Below are positions 45,940 through 51,214 of a stretch of 64,000 nucleotides of DNA, in pieces; positions within the stretch are counted from its first letter, which is position 1; the number at the start of each line of letters is the position of its first letter. Below the pieces are notes generated by a model that saw only the letters and a list, made by a program, of their open reading frames with translations, searched no databases and was not told the DNA's origin. The DNA is taken from NCBI GenBank assembly GCA_009760855.2, contig WPIO01000177.1, positions 250,001 through 314,000 on the forward strand, read 5' to 3'. The position numbers and the translations under genes were made by a program. This DNA comes from Cristatella mucedo. Lineage: Eukaryota; Bryozoa; Phylactolaemata; Cristatellidae.

Positions 45940-48803
45940 TACAGCCCAACGGCCCGAATAGATTTCGTGGCCCCTCTGTATTAATTGCACATCGTGACAG
46001 CTCCTGCACTAAGACCTCGGTCGCCTGATCTGAGCCCTTGTCTGGCAGTAGGAAATGTCTGTGGTCTGAGGTGAGACCAGCCGCAGGGATTGCTGATTCT
46101 CCGAAATCTACTACGTGCACATCAGGAGCTAACCACTGACCACAGCCTTGGCTAAGTAGCCCTGGCTCATGCTCTGGGAATCTGGGTGATTCCAGCAGGC
46201 CTACTGCATACCTATCTTGATCATTATTCGATCTCATTAATTTCTGGATCGGCAGTAAATGAGCAGTGCATGTCGGGAAGCAGAGAGAAACAGAGACAGA
46301 GAGATCAGGTTGCCTAGCCTCTAGTCCCGGAATAGTTATAGTAAGCCAGTTGCCGTAAGTAATGTCGGTGGCTCTCTGGCATTCGTAGATATTTGCAGCA
46401 GAGCACTCACTGGGTACTAGCCACGAGTGGGGGTTTAGGGATGCTCAAGGTGGACCGAGGGGCCTGAGTGGAACGTGAGGGAGTCAACAGGTCCAGCCAT
46501 ATTCGTGGGCAGCGGGCAACATTTATTCCACGACCTACAAAACCTGCGCCACCAGATCTGCGCTCTCATGATGACGGAAAGGTAGAGCAAAGATAGCCTA
46601 ATTCAGCTGACTCATTCCTATAGCGGTAAATCACCAGCTTGCATTGGGCAATAAAAGTTTTTTGCTGCAGGATTCGAACCGGTCCCTTGGGTCTTACTGT
46701 GGTCACCGATGTGCCAAGACCCAGCAGTTGGCTCGCCTTCAGTTTGCGGTTGCGGCTTTGCCTCTGGGCAGCTGCGCCCTCAACGTGCTTTCTTGTATGT
46801 CTCATCACGGCACCGCTTCCCCTCTATGGAGCCAGGCACGAGCTGCTACTGTTGCTGCTGCAGGCTCCACCGGAAAGAAGATATGCCTGATCGGAGACAG
46901 CGCTGGTGGCAACCTGCTCGTCTCGGCCATGCTCCGCGCCGTCCATGACGGCGTGCGCCTGCCCGACTGTGTGATGCCGGTGTACGCACCCTCATACATC
47001 CAGTATTCGCCCTCGCCTTCACGAATACTCAGTGTGCTTGACCCACTGCTCCCGATAGGCATACTCACGCGCTGTCTGGAAGGTGAGCCAACGAGAGCTG
47101 CTGCTGCTGCTGAGCCGCGCGTTGTCTCCACTGCCTGGCCTACCCACAGTGTCTCCTAGTGCCACATCGGCTGCATCAAGGGTTTCTTCAGCACTAGCTG
47201 CAGCTTGTGGAAGTGCAATCTGTTGCAGCCTATGCAGTGAATCGAGTTGGCAAAATTCCTGACGTTGCTTCTGGCCCAGACAAGGTGCCTGGTGCTGCTA
47301 TCAGAAAGTCGCCAGCCGATGGTGGCTCTGACTACGAGCAGCAGCAGCAGCACCAGCACTATGCCAGTGTACACTTTGCCTTGGAGACGGACGGGTGAGC
47401 CTGCTGGCTGCATCCCCCAGCCCATCCCCACCCCTACCTAACTCTCTTCCCAATCCCTCAGTGTGAGGGCTCTGGAGACTGCCTCGGCTGAGTGGAGATA
47501 GAGTACATGAGAGTGGAGTGAGCCTTGCCATGGCCAGAATCGCCGGCACAGCGGCTTCTTTGGTGCTAATGCTAGCCTTTGTTCTCTCCTTGTTTTGTTC
47601 ACTCTGAGACCTCGGGCTGCAATTGCTCCTGCCTTTCGGTGGCAGTGCAGGAGCACCTTTGGTGACTTTGCTCACTCGATGTACCGGATGCAGCTGCCGG
47701 CTTGCTTCACATGACCTTTTTACCGGGGCCACGTTGACAGATTCGGCAATGAAAAGCGATTCGATGACTGCCATGACGAGCATGGACATCGGATGCCCGT
47801 CGATGCACGCTCTGGCTCGGAGAAGGAGACCGCAGCAGAGCAGCCGACGCCTCCGACGACGCTTGCCCGTGACAAGCACATGACAAGCATTGCCATGCCT
47901 TTTGCCTCTAGCGGGGTTGCTAGCCGATCGCCCATTCTGGGCCATGCTCGAAGTCCATCGATGCCCACGCTGCCGTCGACCAGGACAGCTTTGCGTGGAT
48001 CATCGTCCGTCGACGGGCCGCCAGACGATGGTGGCCCAGCAGCAGCGGCGGCCTTTCCATCTCAGGCAGCGCAGCCGGGCATGAGGAGACGCTTGTCCGC
48101 GCACAGTCCGCTGCTCCGCTTCCAGACGCTGCGCATAGAGCAAGATCCGTACCTGTCGCCTCTTCTCGCTCCCGACGACGTTCTCTGCCGCCTGCCTCCC
48201 ATTCACTTCATGGTAAGTACCACTGCTGCCCGTAGCTGTGAGAGGCTGTGTCGTGTCACTATTTCCGGTCGTGTCCGAGCACTGTTCAGCCGACCTGCAG
48301 GCTTTCTCGTTTAGCTGCTGACTGCTTGCTGCATAGATAGGTCATTCCTTCTATGGCAATGCTTTGCTGTCGTGTCAGAAAGTATGAACGAATGGAGGCT
48401 AGAATTTATTTGGGTGTGGCATATGAATTTTGGCTTCTTGACTCATCGAATGAAGTACCTGTGCCCCTGCCGAAACGTGCGATGATAACGTTACACGGTC
48501 GTTTATTGTGGGGCAGCGTTTATTGTGGTTGTCGTTGTCATGAACTCTACTTGGCTTTAAGCGGCCGACGATGCAGATGCAGGTCGTATATTTATTTTAA
48601 TATTATTGTAGGCCTGTGAACTCGACCCGTGCCTCGATGACTCGGTTGCCTTCGCACGGAAGCTGCAGAAGCTGGGCGTGGCCGTCCACATGGACGTCGT
48701 CTCCGACTTGCCTCACGGCTTCATGAATTTTGCGCTGATCAACCGTGAGAGCATGCAGGCCGTTGAGTTCATCGGGAGGAGGCTTCGAGACATCCTGTCC
48801 TGA
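20122..48803 (+). CDS. LIPE: Hormone-sensitive lipase, whole gene (10 coding exons)
   Basis: The enzyme is an intracellular acylglycerol and sterol-ester hydrolase that works at lipid droplets (known for the family). The exons read in order as the HSL N-terminal domain (exons 1-4), then the alpha/beta-hydrolase catalytic domain (exons 5-7 and 9-10) interrupted by a regulatory module (exons 8-9). In the joined model of about 779 residues, the oxyanion hole HGGG is at 369-372, the nucleophile elbow GDSAGG has Ser443, the acid is Asp721 (ELDP) and the base is His751 (LPHGF). The Asp-His spacing of 30 equals that in mammals. All ten exons join in phase. Introns 3, 5 and 6 are 5-8 kb and filled with transposons; no catalytic residue is lost. 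The gene therefore looks functional. Uncertain points are the 5' ends of exons 4 and 9. Confidence 0.95.
20886..20972. repeat. (TG)n microsatellite in LIPE intron 1
   Basis: A TG/GT run with a short GCGCGCACAC interruption near its start. It fills much of the 383-base intron 1 (20713-21095). Open frames on it are repeat artefacts. Confidence 0.9.
21096..21254 (+). CDS. LIPE: LIPE exon 2: N-terminal domain
   Basis: It encodes 53 residues (198-250), phase 0 at both ends. The acceptor is cgttttag|TTTTGTGAG and the donor GAAAAG|GTTTGA, a non-ideal but canonical GT. The peptide contains [18 protein letters not shown] and ends [10 protein letters not shown]. This matches the HSL segment in which an R-P-x-L motif leads to a helix and then a DPELR-like motif. 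The frame joins exon 1 without a break. Confidence 0.9.
21255..22257. other. First part of LIPE intron 2, no gene seen
   Basis: The sequence is pyrimidine-rich at the start, then unassigned. A fragment at 22112-22145 (ccttacccctgggccaaacc) resembles the 5' end of SINE1 on the minus strand, but it is too short to be certain. No other element was recognised. Confidence 0.4.
22258..22362. repeat. (CTGT)n/(TC)n microsatellite in LIPE intron 2
   Basis: A short CTGT tetranucleotide block runs directly into about 80 bases of (TC)n. Repetitive Arg-Glu frames on the opposite strand are artefacts. Confidence 0.92.
22395..22760 (+). mobile_element. LINE-B relic in LIPE intron 2
   Basis: Broken frames keep pieces of the region after the reverse transcriptase: ANFLQLND, then SPAHRIPL, then [10 protein letters not shown]. 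These are followed by a piece comparable to the KKALQPLQ words of the better LINE-B copies at 8.9-9.5 kb and 26.9 kb. Several stops and frameshifts are present. Boundaries are approximate, and the family assignment rests on these short words. Confidence 0.5.
22760..23676. other. Last part of LIPE intron 2, nothing recognised
   Basis: Mostly unassigned sequence. A small direct repeat of CTCCAGAGCTGCAG lies near 23178-23207. A minus-strand frame at 23429-23614 has protein-like composition but I do not recognise it. Confidence 0.3.
23677..23754 (+). CDS. LIPE: LIPE exon 3 (26 codons)
   Basis: A small exon between tttttaag|GTTACG and TTTATG|GTGAGT, a strong donor, phase 0 at both ends. The peptide [20 protein letters not shown] corresponds to the HSL stretch with a T-Q-N-x-D-V motif followed by K-x-F-W-N-I. 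Homology, phase and splice sites agree, so the exon is secure despite its size. Confidence 0.85.
23755..24880. other. Start of LIPE intron 3, nothing recognised
   Basis: No coding or TE signal I can name. There are a short (TGCA)n at about 24162-24178 and a C-run at 24426-24434. Confidence 0.3.
24880..25690 (+). mobile_element. Decayed LINE-A copy
   Basis: Words of LINE-A appear in order but out of frame: a remnant of the YADD region near 25060, the sequence after it (GGCAGAAACATGGTCAAATTG...), the GLPICA-like stretch at about 25420, and the K-S-F-G-D / Y-A-P-K-A region at about 25560-25600. There are many indels. It is older than the copy directly downstream. Confidence 0.6.
25730..26383 (+). 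mobile_element. LINE-A 3' end, cleanest copy
   Basis: A 5'-truncated L2/CR1-like element. One open frame (to 26226) covers the C-terminal region: [11 protein letters not shown], then [13 protein letters not shown], then [12 protein letters not shown], then [12 protein letters not shown], ending in the [19 protein letters not shown] block. After that come a 3' UTR and the tail AAAGCGCC...GGGCGCTTT ending in (ATT)n at 26361-26383. The lack of stops marks it as a young insertion. It lies in LIPE intron 3 in the sense direction. Confidence 0.85.
26422..26560 (-). mobile_element. LINE-A 3' tail fragment
   Basis: On the minus strand this is the LINE-A terminal region (TGCAAAGTAAAGTGCC-like sequence, then GAGTTCTCCGAGGGTGC) ending in an (ATT)n-type tail. 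It has no coding part. It lies tail-to-tail with the copy at 25730-26383. Confidence 0.7.
26695..27250 (+). mobile_element. LINE-B C-terminal fragment
   Basis: The frame from about 26884 to 27250 reads [45 protein letters not shown] and [20 protein letters not shown]. This is the same order of words as the minus-strand copy at 8945-9301. A displaced piece of the same region (ggtcctctacgaagaataaattagc) lies at about 26700-26770, so the insertion is rearranged. It is a relic in LIPE intron 3. Confidence 0.75.
28383..28424. repeat. Perfect inverted repeat: 14-bp arms, 14-base loop
   Basis: GCTCCAGTGGCCTG and CAGGCCACTGGAGC in the RT part of the Gypsy relic. Confidence 0.95.
29479..29565 (-). 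mobile_element. LINE-A 3' tail inserted in the Gypsy relic
   Basis: Reads on the minus strand as TTTGCAGCAAATGTAAAGTG..., then GTTCTCTGAGGGTGCTATTG, then an A/T-rich tail. It splits the gag part from the protease part of the Gypsy relic, so it came later. Confidence 0.75.
30282..30355. repeat. (CA)n(TA)n microsatellite
   Basis: About 58 bases of CA followed by TA, directly at the 3' end of the minus-strand SINE1 that follows. It looks like the expanded SINE tail. Confidence 0.9.
30356..30495 (-). mobile_element. SINE1 copy
   Basis: On the minus strand it starts GCCGAGCTGGTTTGGTCTAG, a tRNA-type head with a box A-like start. Then comes GGCTCGAGC, a box B-like core, then the LINE-A-like tail AGAGATTAAGTTCTCTTGTG and an AT/CA tail. 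It lies in LIPE intron 3. Confidence 0.85.
30663..31207 (+). mobile_element. LINE-A 3' end copy
   Basis: Near its 5' end it has a short direct repeat (GATCACTTTGA three times, 30690-30725). Then come [17 protein letters not shown] and YAPKAW words, the 3' UTR, the stem-loop tail and (ATT)n at 31188-31207. It is 5'-truncated, in LIPE intron 3, about 310 bases upstream of exon 4. Confidence 0.85.
31517..31699 (+). CDS. LIPE: LIPE exon 4: end of N-terminal domain
   Basis: It encodes residues 277-337. The block [20 protein letters not shown] followed by SSHFRQGQ is an HSL landmark (mammals have T-V-T-I-S-P-P and L-V-R-L-I-S at the same place). The donor is GGGCAG|GTAAGC. I chose the acceptor catcag|TTTGCA at 31516 because it keeps phase 0 with exon 3. 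Alternatives at 31499 (better pyrimidine tract but wrong phase) and 31523 (wrong phase) were set aside, so the first 5-6 residues are uncertain. Confidence 0.82.
31980..32425 (-). mobile_element. LINE-A 3' end copy in LIPE intron 4
   Basis: Minus-strand words [14 protein letters not shown], then the 3' UTR and the tail GTAAAGTGCCTAGAAAGAGA. It has several indels and the terminal (ATT)n is missing, so it is a moderately old copy. Confidence 0.7.
32430..33000. other. Unassigned part of LIPE intron 4
   Basis: No element or exon recognised. A TTTAT-rich stretch lies at 32728-32776. Confidence 0.3.
33000..33150 (-). mobile_element. SINE2 copy
   Basis: The minus strand reads a decayed tRNA-like head (GGTCTTAACACAGGGGTAAAG), then CTGTAGTGGGCGAGCCTTTA, then the SINE2 3' part with GGCTCTTCTGGTGCTATGCA. 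It matches the + copies at 39.2 and 52.9 kb in order and spacing. Confidence 0.65.
33196..33698 (+). mobile_element. LINE-A 3' end copy, close to LIPE exon 5
   Basis: Starts at the equivalent of [12 protein letters not shown] and keeps broken K-S-F-G-D and S-K-A-W words, the 3' UTR and the GTGCC/GGTGCT form of the tail, ending in (ATT)n at 33683-33698. It ends only about 100 bases before the acceptor of exon 5. Confidence 0.8.
33798..33932 (+). CDS. LIPE: LIPE exon 5: oxyanion hole
   Basis: It encodes 45 residues (338-382), phase 0, between cattgcag|AACTTG and CATGAG|GTATGC. It contains [20 protein letters not shown]. The HGGGF motif (residues 369-373) supplies the oxyanion hole of the HSL family of alpha/beta hydrolases. 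The following S/T-x-S-x-x-H-E is also shared with mammalian HSL. Confidence 0.95.
33935..34620. other. Unassigned start of LIPE intron 5
   Basis: No repeat family or exon recognised. Confidence 0.3.
34622..34670. repeat. (GT)n microsatellite
   Basis: About 48 bases of GT in LIPE intron 5. Confidence 0.92.
35160..35812 (+). mobile_element. LINE-A 3' end copy
   Basis: Broken frames with [10 protein letters not shown]-like, [20 protein letters not shown] and VPAYLSELL words, then N-L-K-F-F-G and the L-K-T-H-L block. The 3' UTR is shortened and the terminal stem-loop decayed. It ends in a TTATTACTAC run shared with the next, opposite copy. Confidence 0.75.
35813..35960 (-). mobile_element. LINE-A tail, opposite orientation
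   Basis: The minus strand reads CAGCAAATATAAAGCGCCTAG, then AGAGATTGAATTATCTGATG, then (ATT)n. It is joined tail-to-tail with the preceding + copy. Confidence 0.7.
36475..36690 (-). mobile_element. Decayed LINE-A 3' fragment
   Basis: The order of minus-strand words (AAAAAGAAGTAAAAACCACC, then a 3' UTR-like stretch, then TGTCTAGAAAAAGAATGAAT) fits LINE-A, but with many changes. Low similarity. Confidence 0.45.
36700..36845 (-). mobile_element. SINE1 copy
   Basis: The minus strand reads CCGAACTGGTTTAGCCCAGT, then ACCTTGGTCTGGCCGAGGTA as in the other copies, and the tail AGAGGTAAAGTTCTCTTAAG. It has no AT microsatellite at its end. Confidence 0.8.
37019..37168. repeat. 12-bp minisatellite (TCTCTGATTATC)n
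   Basis: About ten near-perfect 12-bp units preceded and followed by shorter TCTCTGATC units. It is open in two + frames (repeating I-S-L-I or S-D-Y-L), which is a repeat artefact. Confidence 0.95.
37300..37396 (+). mobile_element. LINE-A tail fragment
   Basis: GCAACAAATGTAAAGTGCC, then AGAGATTAAGTTCTCTGAGG and (ATT)n. No coding part remains. The next LINE-A copy begins within about ten bases. Confidence 0.75.
37400..40085 (+). mobile_element. Longest LINE-A copy (endonuclease end, RT, C-terminal region, tail)
   Basis: It begins in the end of the AP-endonuclease domain (GHTIDQIF near 37404; SDC where S-D-H is expected). A linker follows (37440-37850). RT words come next: [43 protein letters not shown], then YAGD at 38799-38810 where the family has YADD. 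Then [10 protein letters not shown], the C-terminal region and the 3' UTR. There are several frameshifts, and the catalytic YADD is mutated, so it is inactive. A SINE2 is nested at 39222-39405. It lies in LIPE intron 5 in the sense direction. Confidence 0.88.
39222..39405 (+). mobile_element. SINE2 copy nested in LINE-A
   Basis: It has a tRNA-like head GGTGAGCCGTGATGGCATGC with a box B-like GGGTTCTAATCC, then CGCTGCGAGTGGTGGTGATA and GGCTCTTCTGTCGCTATGCA. LINE-A sequence resumes after it (CTTGCCGGTCTATCGGC...). It matches the copy at 52.85 kb closely over the full length. Confidence 0.8.
40086..40290. other. AT-rich spacer between two LINE-A copies
   Basis: It holds a (TA)n of about 20 bases at 40109-40129 and unassigned sequence. 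Confidence 0.4.
41206..41335. repeat. Tandem duplication (about 60 bp x2) inside LINE-A
   Basis: GTTGACACAGTTTGCTGCCT... is repeated as GTTGACAAAGTTTGCTGCTT... about 42-60 bases later, each copy running on to ACATGCTTGAAGGGAGCTG or its variant. The copies have diverged, so this is an old duplication within the element. Confidence 0.65.
41366..41502 (-). mobile_element. SINE1 copy, first of a tandem pair
   Basis: Complete head-to-tail SINE1 on the minus strand, with an AT-rich tail (TATATAATATATAATATATA at 41346-41366). The head is GCCGAGCTGGTTTGGTCTAG. Confidence 0.88.
41503..41634 (-). mobile_element. SINE1 copy, second of a tandem pair
   Basis: Joined to the first copy by an A-run (CAAAAAAATAGCGCC). 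The body is nearly identical to its neighbour. Its AT tail is missing, so the pair looks like a dimer. Confidence 0.85.
41796..41940 (+). CDS. LIPE: LIPE exon 6: catalytic domain
   Basis: It encodes residues 383-430 and the first base of Gly431. The acceptor is ctgcctctttacag|AGCTAT with a good pyrimidine tract; the donor is ATGCTCG|GTCAGT, phase 1. The peptide runs [20 protein letters not shown], then [20 protein letters not shown]. This D-Y-x-L-x-P-E-x-P-F-P-R-A motif is diagnostic for HSL. The phase-1 glycine is completed by exon 7, restoring LGSTG as in mammals. Confidence 0.96.
41941..43545. other. Unassigned start of LIPE intron 6
   Basis: About 1.6 kb without a repeat family or exon that I recognise. 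Confidence 0.3.
43545..43605 (+). mobile_element. LINE-A tail scrap
   Basis: CCCATTCGATCGTGCTTCCC, then TTGCAGCAAATGTAAAGTG, identical in order to the end of other LINE-A 3' UTRs, cut off before the stem-loop. Confidence 0.5.
43848..43997 (+). mobile_element. LINE-A 3' UTR and tail
   Basis: GGGTCACCCGTAACCATGTT to AAGTGCCTAGAAAGAGATTG, then CTCTGGGGGTGCTATATCAA and (ATT)n at 43980-43996. Confidence 0.8.
44300..45012 (+). mobile_element. Decayed LINE-A copy
   Basis: Broken words of the C-terminal region ([11 protein letters not shown]-like at about 44408, CKTLQLV at 44590, then K-I-V-P-L / L-Q-M-P-G-T in shifted frames), a short 3' UTR, then TAAAGTACCTAGAAAAGGAT and (ATT)n at 44989-45012. 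It is heavily indelled. Confidence 0.65.
45012..45850. other. Unassigned part of LIPE intron 6
   Basis: No gene or repeat recognised. Confidence 0.3.
45853..45937. repeat. (GA)n microsatellite
   Basis: About 85 bases of GA. Frames reading Arg-Glu or Ser-Leu across it are artefacts. Confidence 0.95.
46600..46735 (-). mobile_element. SINE2 relic upstream of LIPE exon 7
   Basis: The minus strand reads GGTTCGAATCCTGCAGCAAA (a good box B), then a shortened body and AGCTATAGGAATGAGTCAGC at the end. Decayed, and about 130 bases before exon 7. Confidence 0.55.
46864..47082 (+). CDS. LIPE: LIPE exon 7: catalytic serine
   Basis: It encodes the end of Gly431 to residue 503 plus one base. The acceptor is gttgctgctgcag|GCTCC; the donor is CTGGAAG|GTGAGC. 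It carries [15 protein letters not shown], where Ser443 (codon 46899-46901) is the nucleophile in the G-D-S-A-G-G elbow. Then come [14 protein letters not shown] and [14 protein letters not shown], an HSL-specific block. GC-rich compared with the introns. Confidence 0.97.
47229..47394 (+). CDS. LIPE: LIPE exon 8: regulatory module, first part
   Basis: The acceptor is ctgttgcag|CCTATG and the donor ACGG|GTGAGC, phases 1 to 2. It starts with A-Y-A just as the mammalian protein does after its S-K-C-V-S, then diverges. A short Gln stretch (EQQQQHQH) is coded by CAG repeats at 47338-47354. This region varies in sequence among HSL proteins, so support comes from phase, splice sites and the first residues. 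Confidence 0.8.
47741..48212 (+). CDS. LIPE: LIPE exon 9: regulatory module with PKA-type site, and return to the catalytic fold
   Basis: About 157 residues. The donor CTTCATG|GTAAGT is strong. The acceptor used here, cacgttgacag|ATTCGG, fits the phase but has a weak pyrimidine tract. A stronger-looking acceptor at 47650 is in the same frame but leads to a TGA at 47712-47714. The peptide is Ser/Pro/Ala-rich, then has [12 protein letters not shown] and [20 protein letters not shown]. The R-R-R-L-S serine (codon 48096-48098) sits exactly 19 residues before SPLLAP, as does the mammalian PKA serine in its R-R-S-S. The end of the exon is certain; the start is not. Confidence 0.85.
48612..48803 (+). 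CDS. LIPE: LIPE exon 10: catalytic Asp and His, C-terminus
   Basis: It encodes the last 63 residues and the stop (TGA 48801-48803). The acceptor is tattattgtag|GCCTGT. It contains [18 protein letters not shown] with the catalytic Asp721, then [19 protein letters not shown] with His751. It ends RRLRDILS. The mammalian long C-terminal tail after the last helix is absent. Confidence 0.97.
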   Translation, partial: ACELDPCLDDSVAFARKLQKLGVAVHMDVVSDLPHGFMNFALINRESMQAVEFIGRRLRDILS

Positions 48804-50115
48804 CTCTGCTCTCTGTCCTTATGTCCCAGGATGGCCTCGCCGAGGCTTGCACCCAAGGCATTGGTGTGCATTAATTTTTTCCTGCACAACACCCCCACCG
48901 ACCCCTTCGGCCTGTCCTGTCAGATAGGGCACGAGTGTGCCTAGCTGCAGCCGTGGCACTCCTGTCCTTTCCTCTTGGGCTCGTGTCGTGTCGGAGCTAC
49001 CTCATTGCTACCTCGTGTGCTCGAGCTGCAGCAGTGGCATGCCGGCCAGGGGGCCACCTTGATCTTTCAGCGTCGTTAGTCCTCTCCAACCTGGGATAGT
49101 TCTGTAGCACAGGAGTGGGCATCGAAATGCGACCTCGGATGACTCGCCGGGCCTGCCAGTCATACTGTAGACTGGGGAGTGGTGCCCCTTGCCTTCTGAA
49201 AGAAAGCTCGATGGCTGCAGCCAGTTGGCCGGATCTGCCGGTGGCGCTGTGGCGCCACTGCCAAAGTAGTCACGCTGAGCTCGTGCTGTTCGCCATCGAT
49301 ACCGACGCTTCTCCACTTGTCCGCTCAAACCTGTACCGTAGTTCTCTTTTACTGCCGAGGCTTGATCTAGCTTTCCCGTTCCTTTTAGTTTCTGTAGGCA
49401 GCGTTATTATAGTCCTTATTATTTTGCCATTGCTGCACCCTTTGTACACGTGCTCTTGCCTCGTGTGGCAAGTACGTTGTTTTTTTTCACGACTGGCACT
49501 CTTGCAGCCAACGTGTGAGGAGGTGCTACGATCTTTGCCACACTGCCCCCGTTGGGCAGACGTCCATGTGAAGTCTGCTAGCACATTTTGCTGCAGTACA
49601 TATAAATAGCTGCTGCTGTGCATCTGTAGCCATCGTATGGCTCTGGACGCATTTCCAGTAGCCATCGTATGTAGAGAATGTCTGGTGGCTCTCCAGTTGT
49701 TACAGCCGCGCTCTGATTATTTGGCCAGTATTGTCGATGTTTTCTGTGGACGGTTTACGGCTTAGCAGATGGCTAAGTGCAGACATCTCTTCACAGCATG
49801 CATGTTGGCGCACTGCCCAAATGTAGCCAGTCTGATTGCTTTTGTTAAATGTTGACTGAACCACACTCTCGAGGAATCTGACCAGCTAGCGTGCTTGTTG
49901 TTTGGCCGATTGACCACTGAGAAATCGTCTGTGCACTTCTCATGTCGTCGTAGCCAAAAGTCGAAAAAAGCTGTTGTTTATTATGTGCTTGTTGAATCGG
50001 CTGCTGTTTTTTATTTTTACTTGTGCATCCCTAGTCGTGGAAATGCCGAGTCATAGCATGCTCAGGACGAATTGTATAATGCAAGCTGAAAATAAATTAG
50101 TGAAAATCCGAGCCG
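48804..50115 (+). other. LIPE 3' UTR (inferred)
   Basis: About 1.3 kb between the stop codon and the first good poly(A) signal. No transposon was recognised in it. Open frames here show no known family. Confidence 0.55.
50091..50096 (+). terminator. Poly(A) signal AATAAA, probable LIPE end
   Basis: AATAAA in GCTGAAAATAAATTAG, followed about 25-50 bases later by T- and GT-rich sequence (GCCTTTTTCATG... TCTCGGTGGTAAG). It is the first canonical hexamer after the LIPE stop that I noticed. Confidence 0.55.
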
Positions 50116-50284
50116 TTGCCTTTTTCATGTATGACTTTTGACTTCTCGGTGGTAAGTAGTATTACTTAACATGTTGCGATCTGCTACTGCTTCATGTATG
50201 CATGGCTCCTCTTGGCGAGCTTATGTGATTTCATTGTGGTGTGGAGTCATTTTGAGTTATTATTTTTCGTCTGATTGTAATTAT

Positions 50285-50334
50285 ATGCCACAAGCTCAAA
50301 TAACTCACTATGCCACAAGCTCAAATAACTCACT
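50285..50334. repeat. 25-bp perfect tandem duplication
   Basis: ATGCCACAAGCTCAAATAAC plus TCACT, twice in a row. Confidence 0.9.
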
Positions 50335-50639
50335 AGCTCCTACGGTTGCTTAGGTACACCGGAAGTCGTGCACATTCCTGGTGATATGTCTATATGGGAG
50401 TACAGTGCTTCTAAATATTCCTTACCTTAGAAGCTTCTAGATATTCCTTAGAAGCACTATGCTTCAATCGCCCAGCAGCTTCACGGTATAGTCATGTCGG
50501 GGGGGGGCCTGGTTGGCTCACTTGATAGCTAGGGCTTGAGTTCACGTATTTGTGACAGCAGACCAGATCTTTGTGACTCGTATCTTTGTGGCTGGTCAGT
50601 GCTAAAGAGCCCCTAACTTAATTCGATTGGTGACCGAGT

Positions 50640-50912
50640 GGGTGGGACACAGTCTGCTTACTTTTAGCCACGTACCTTTGCTAAACTTTGGGCCTGCTTA
50701 GATAAGCGTACCGCAGCCTAGTTGGTCCATGCATTTGTCACAGCCATGCTCCTGTGACTCACTTCAACCAGTAGTTCCTGTCTGTGCAAAAAATGACGCA
50801 GCTGGTGCAGAACTCGTCAGCGTGGATTTTCTGAGTTGACATAGTTCCTTTCCAGCATATGTAAAGTGCCTAGGAAAGATTTAGTTCTCTCGGGACCCAA
50901 TACAACGTCATA
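50640..50912 (+). mobile_element. Old LINE-A relic
   Basis: Pieces of the C-terminal region (GTCCATGCATTTGTCACAGC; CAGCTGGTGCAGAACTCG) are followed, after a deletion, by the tail GTAAAGTGCCTAGGAAAGAT. No (ATT)n. Confidence 0.55.
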
Positions 50913-51214
50913 CTACACTATGTAACACAGTTGTTGTCCGTGGGTAGGTGTTACTTCCTAATTCCATGTGCCTCAGAAGTTTAGAAAATGGTCATTATTC
51001 CCTACAAATTATGCTTATGTAACGGGACAGTGTTTACCTTGAAATTAATCCATTTCCGATGAGCTAACTGACAAAGTCCCATCTTCTGGTTCACATTTAG
51101 ACCTTTAGAGCAGCAATTGAATCAAAATTAACATGTATTTACTCTGAAGTCATGCAAAAATGACTACTCAAAAGGTATCAGAAATGAGTAAACATTCTAG
51201 ATTTGTGGCTATAC
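50913..51214. other. Unassigned spacer
   Basis: No gene or repeat recognised. Confidence 0.3.

Noticed and set aside
45686-46237. Minus-strand open frame of 183 codons
   Set aside because: Its core is a Ser-Leu run from the (GA)n microsatellite; the flanks show no family.
47301-47945. Minus-strand open frame of 214 codons opposite LIPE exons 8 and 9
   Set aside because: It is the antisense of GC-rich LIPE coding sequence and crosses the intron, with no motif of its own.
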